Made by a program: the position numbers and the translations under genes. From the NCBI RefSeq assembly GCF_001718835.1, contig NZ_CP013443.1, positions 1,860,001 to 1,924,000 on the forward strand: a stretch of DNA of 64,000 nucleotides, written 5' to 3'. The DNA comes from Burkholderia cepacia. GTDB lineage: Bacteria > Pseudomonadota > Gammaproteobacteria > Burkholderiales > Burkholderiaceae. The first letter of the stretch is position 1, and each line of letters opens with the position of its first letter. Under the pieces are notes generated by a model. The model was not told the DNA's origin. It made no database searches and saw only the letters and a program-made list of their open reading frames with translations. Below are positions 61,514-64,000 of this stretch, piece after piece.

Positions 61514-62026
61514 ATGAAGAAAATCTCGCTCACTCTCGCTACGCTCATGCTCGCGACCAGCGCATTCGCGCAGACGCAAACGCCGCCGCAGGCGCCTGCG
61601 CAGCCGGCTGCCGCCGCGGCGTCGGCTCCGGCCGCCGCACGCCACGAAACGCGCCTCGAGCAGCGCATCAAGTACCTGCACGACCAGCTGAAGATCACGT
61701 CGGCGCAGGAACCGCAGTGGAAGACGTTCGCCGACACGATGCGCGACAACGGCGACACGATGGGTCGCCTGTACCGTCAGCGGATGGAAAGCCGCAACGC
61801 ATCCGCGCTCGACGACATGAAGCAGTATGCGGAACTGTCGCAGGCAAACGCGGACGGCGCGAAGAAGCTCGCCGACGCCTTCGCCCCGCTCTACGAGAGT
61901 TTCCCGGCCGACCAGAAGGCACTGGCCGACACGACGTTCCGCAGCTGGCTGCACCACGGCGGCGAGCACCGCGGCAAGGCCAAGGCGGCACCCGGCGCGG
62001 CCGCGAGCGCGCCCGCGAAGCCCTGA
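61514..62026 (+). CDS. Spy/CpxP-like LTXXQ-motif periplasmic protein
   Basis: A 170-residue exported protein. The signal peptide is MKKISLTLATLMLATSAFA. An Ala/Pro/Gln-rich linker follows, then helical segments with LEQRIKYLHDQLKITSAQEPQWKTFADTMRD, a form of the LTXXQ motif of Spy and CpxP chaperones. The C-terminus is again Ala/Pro-rich. A periplasmic chaperone or envelope-stress role is inferred from the family. GGAG precedes the ATG. Confidence 0.88.
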   Translation: MKKISLTLATLMLATSAFAQTQTPPQAPAQPAAAAASAPAAARHETRLEQRIKYLHDQLKITSAQEPQWKTFADTMRDNGDTMGRLYRQRMESRNASALDDMKQYAELSQANADGAKKLADAFAPLYESFPADQKALADTTFRSWLHHGGEHRGKAKAAPGAAASAPAKP

Positions 62027-62154
62027 CGCGTGACGCGCAGCCGCCCCGCCCTCGCCGGGCCGGACGGCTGCACGGCTTCCGCCCGCGACCGGCGCCGATT
62101 TCACAGCGCGCCGATTTCGGGATAAGCTCCCGGCTTTTCCCGCACTTCCCCGCC

Positions 62155-62589
62155 ATGCTCGAACTCAAGCACCTCGACCTGCGTACCGATCCGCAGGCCC
62201 GTCGCGTCGTCAAGGACGAAACCGTCGCCGTTTCCTTCGCGGATGCCGACGGCGAACTGATGAGCCTCGAAGGCCCGAACCGCTATGTGGCGGGCGACGC
62301 GCTGATCACGGGCTCCACCGGCGACCGCTGGGTCGTGTCGCGCGCGCGCTTCGACGCCAAATACCTGCCCGCCGATCCGGCACTCGCACACGGCGCACCG
62401 GGCGCCTACCGGAACCGGCCGGCCGTCGTGCTCGCCCGCCGGATGGACGAACCGTTCACGATCGCCCGCTCGGAAAACGGCGACACGCTGCGCGGCGTCG
62501 GCGGCGACTGGGTGATGCAGTACGCGCCCGGCGATTACGGTGTCGTGCAGGCGCAGCGCTTCGCGCAGGTCTACCGCGACGCCGGCTGA
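62155..62589 (+). CDS. Conserved hypothetical protein with a PGDYGVV C-terminus
   Basis: A 144-residue cytoplasmic protein that repeats one theme: a variable N-terminal half (YVAGDALITGSTGDRWVVSRARFDAKY) and a C-terminal half (GDWVMQYAPGDYGVVQAQRFAQVY). The strand-rich pattern resembles small proteins in Burkholderia described only by the PGDYG signature. No function is known. The ATG at 62155 has no strong ribosome site. It lies 128 nt after the Spy-like gene and converges on the next. Confidence 0.7.
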   Translation: MLELKHLDLRTDPQARRVVKDETVAVSFADADGELMSLEGPNRYVAGDALITGSTGDRWVVSRARFDAKYLPADPALAHGAPGAYRNRPAVVLARRMDEPFTIARSENGDTLRGVGGDWVMQYAPGDYGVVQAQRFAQVYRDAG

Positions 62590-62620
62590 CATCCTCAACG
62601 CGCCGGCAACGACGCCGCAC

Positions 62621-62983
62621 TCAAGCGAACTCGTCGTCGAGCGCGATCTCCGCGTCGCGCGACACCGCTTCGCCGGCCGCGTGGCGCTCCTCGAGCGACC
62701 CGAGCATCGCTTCCGTATACGCATGCAGCACCGCATGGCTGCGCGCGCGCTGCATCGGCTTGAGCGCCAGGTAGCGCGCGAGCGCCGCCGGCACGATACG
62801 GATATCGAGCGTCATCCGCTTCGGCGTCGCGCCGAAACGCATCGCGAGCCAGTGCACGGACAGGAACCGCCCGCGCGCGTCGCTGCTTTCCGCGAAACGC
62901 GTCTGCTCCGGAAAGAGATCGCAGATCACGCGGGCGAGCGCGTCGAATTCCGCGCTCTGGCATTCGATCAGATAGTCGTCCAT
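62621..62983 (-). CDS. DUF3022-like hypothetical protein
   Basis: A 120-residue protein with an alpha/beta layout (MDDYLIECQSAEFDALARVICDLFPEQ, RMTLDIRIVPAALARYLAL) and an acidic C-terminus (ISRDAEIALDDEFA-like). It resembles the Burkholderia DUF3022 family, but I rely on overall form rather than a strict motif. It is 13 nt downstream of the YhfC gene and so probably in its operon. Confidence 0.6.
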   Translation of the reverse strand: MDDYLIECQSAEFDALARVICDLFPEQTRFAESSDARGRFLSVHWLAMRFGATPKRMTLDIRIVPAALARYLALKPMQRARSHAVLHAYTEAMLGSLEERHAAGEAVSRDAEIALDDEFA

Positions 62984-62996
62984 CTCGCGCCTCCCG

Positions 62997-63785
62997 TCAG
63001 GCCGCCGCGCGCGCAGGCCGGCACGTCTTCACCAGTACGCCGATGAGCACCGCGGCCAGCACGAAATGCGCGGCCTCGACCCAGCCGGCCGGCAGCACGC
63101 GCACCTGATACAGCAGCGCCGGCGCGGCCGCCAGCGCATGCAGCACGATCGCGAGCGGCAACACGCCCGCGCGGCCGGCGCGCACGCCGCGCCAGACCAG
63201 CACCGACAGCGCAAGCTGCAGCACGAACGCCGCGCAGCGCTCGAGCAGCAGCATCGCGATCGACGGCCCCGACAACGTCGCCAGCATCACGTGCAGGCGC
63301 AGCACGGCATCGCCCGGCAGCCCCGCGAGCTGCGCGTCGAGCTGGCCGCGGCTCGCGAGCCACGCGAGATACGACCACTGGCCCCACACGAGTACGCCGA
63401 CGAACCACGCTTCGGCGCCACCGTGGCCGATCCCGTAGCCGATTCCGCGGCTGTCGCCGGCCGACGCGCCGTAGCGGCGGTTCAGGAAACGCATCCCGAG
63501 ATAGCGGCCGACTTCCTCGAACACGGCGGTCGCGAGCGCGCTGTACGCGACGAACGCGAGCGGCTGCGTGAGCCAGCCGTCGGGCGGCGTCTGGCTCAGC
63601 ACGAGCCCGTGGAATGCGCGTTCGAGGATCATCGCGAACAGCGTGAAGACGGCCACGCCGACGATCGTGTCGCGGCGGTTCAGCGCGAGCGGCTTGCGCA
63701 GGATACGGAAGAGGACGAGCGGCAGAAGCGCGATGATCAGCGTGGCGGCGATCAGCACCGCCAGCGTGACGGGGGCGACAGTCAT
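62997..63785 (-). CDS. YhfC family integral membrane protein, putative intramembrane protease
   Basis: A 262-residue protein with about seven hydrophobic segments. The conserved motifs EEVGRYLGMR (near 95) and GIGHGGAEA (near 120) supply the Glu and His residues that define YhfC, a family related in layout to CAAX-type intramembrane metalloproteases. No substrate is known. The start at 63785 begins the first helix directly (MTVAPVTLAVLIAATLIIALL). It is probably co-transcribed with the DUF3022-like gene. Confidence 0.85.
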   Translation of the reverse strand: MTVAPVTLAVLIAATLIIALLPLVLFRILRKPLALNRRDTIVGVAVFTLFAMILERAFHGLVLSQTPPDGWLTQPLAFVAYSALATAVFEEVGRYLGMRFLNRRYGASAGDSRGIGYGIGHGGAEAWFVGVLVWGQWSYLAWLASRGQLDAQLAGLPGDAVLRLHVMLATLSGPSIAMLLLERCAAFVLQLALSVLVWRGVRAGRAGVLPLAIVLHALAAAPALLYQVRVLPAGWVEAAHFVLAAVLIGVLVKTCRPARAAA

Positions 63786-63839
63786 GTATTTCCTTGTTCG
63801 GGGCAGCGCACCTGACGCGCTGCGTGCCCCGAATGATAC

Positions 63840-64000
63840 TCAGCTTGCGGTCGACGCGCGCGCAACCAGCTCGCCGGGCAACAGCGAGACGCGTACGTCG
63901 CCCGCCGCGCCGTCGATCCGCTCGTGCACGAATTCGACGGCCTTGTAGCCGATTTCGTAGGTCGGCTGCCGGATCGTCGTGATACCGATCAGCTCGGCCC
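63840..64000 (-). CDS. LacI-family regulator, C-terminal part only
   Basis: The window ends inside this gene. The visible 53 residues read LIGITTIRQPTYEIGYKAVEFVHERI and end with LLPGELVARASTAS, the normal C-terminus of LacI/GalR sugar repressors, in which T-T-I-R-Q-P-x-x-E-x-G precedes the last helix and the P-x-x-L-x-x-R-x-S strand. The DNA-binding domain lies beyond the window, so neither operator nor sugar can be judged. Confidence 0.85.
   Translation of the reverse strand, partial: AELIGITTIRQPTYEIGYKAVEFVHERIDGAAGDVRVSLLPGELVARASTAS

Overview
The window is 64 kb of a high-GC beta-proteobacterial chromosome. Codon use, the gene families present (OhrR/OhrA, MocR regulators, CioAB-type cytochrome bd, DyP peroxidase-encapsulin, DUF3022-like and YhfC proteins) and the ISNCY and IS30 elements all suggest Burkholderia sensu stricto, most likely the Burkholderia cepacia complex. 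The replicon cannot be told from the sequence. I saw no rRNA, tRNA or CRISPR array.

Layout. 1-5 kb: the 3' part of a MocR regulator, an MFS transporter, and an overlapping rtcB-prfH pair for RNA repair and ribosome rescue. 5-14.8 kb: redox and detoxification genes (old yellow enzyme, aldo/keto reductase, MFS exporter, alpha/beta hydrolase, GFA protein, OhrR/OhrA), with several gene remnants and two promoters of MerR type between them. 15-24 kb: a LysR regulator, a three-gene membrane-linked molybdenum hydroxylase operon (cytochrome c, 2Fe-2S subunit, Mo subunit), an FAD monooxygenase, two glutathione transferases and a divergent AraC regulator. 24-30 kb: a VOC protein, a retron-type reverse transcriptase preceded by a structured leader, and a PhaC-like DUF3141 gene with a pta/ackA remnant and fabI. 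30.1-31.7 kb: an ISNCY element.

31.7-52 kb: PsiE, DyP peroxidase with its encapsulin shell, an FdhF/YdeP molybdoenzyme, a bestrophin-like channel, cytochrome bd oxidase (cydAB), then fdhD-moeA-moaA-moaE-moaD. The last set supplies molybdenum cofactor for YdeP and for the hydroxylase at 16-20 kb. moaE and the neighbouring MocR gene each carry a single-base frameshift. Next come YbaK, a cysteine synthase-like protein, an adenosine-specific kinase, YciI, CorA, an orphan cydX and a P-loop kinase.

52-64 kb: a saccharopine dehydrogenase-like gene; a probable 7-kb insertion (53.6-60.7 kb) with an AT-rich membrane protein gene of unknown function, an IS30 element, a subtilase, a phospholipase C-like enzyme and an AT-rich non-coding stretch; then Lrp/AsnC, a Spy/CpxP-like protein, small conserved proteins, YhfC and the end of a LacI regulator.

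A recurring theme is gene stubs: at several loci only the 5' and 3' ends of a gene are left (LLM oxidoreductase, pta/ackA, a DJ-1 protein, an FAD monooxygenase, a TetR regulator), which points to repeated internal deletion in this region.
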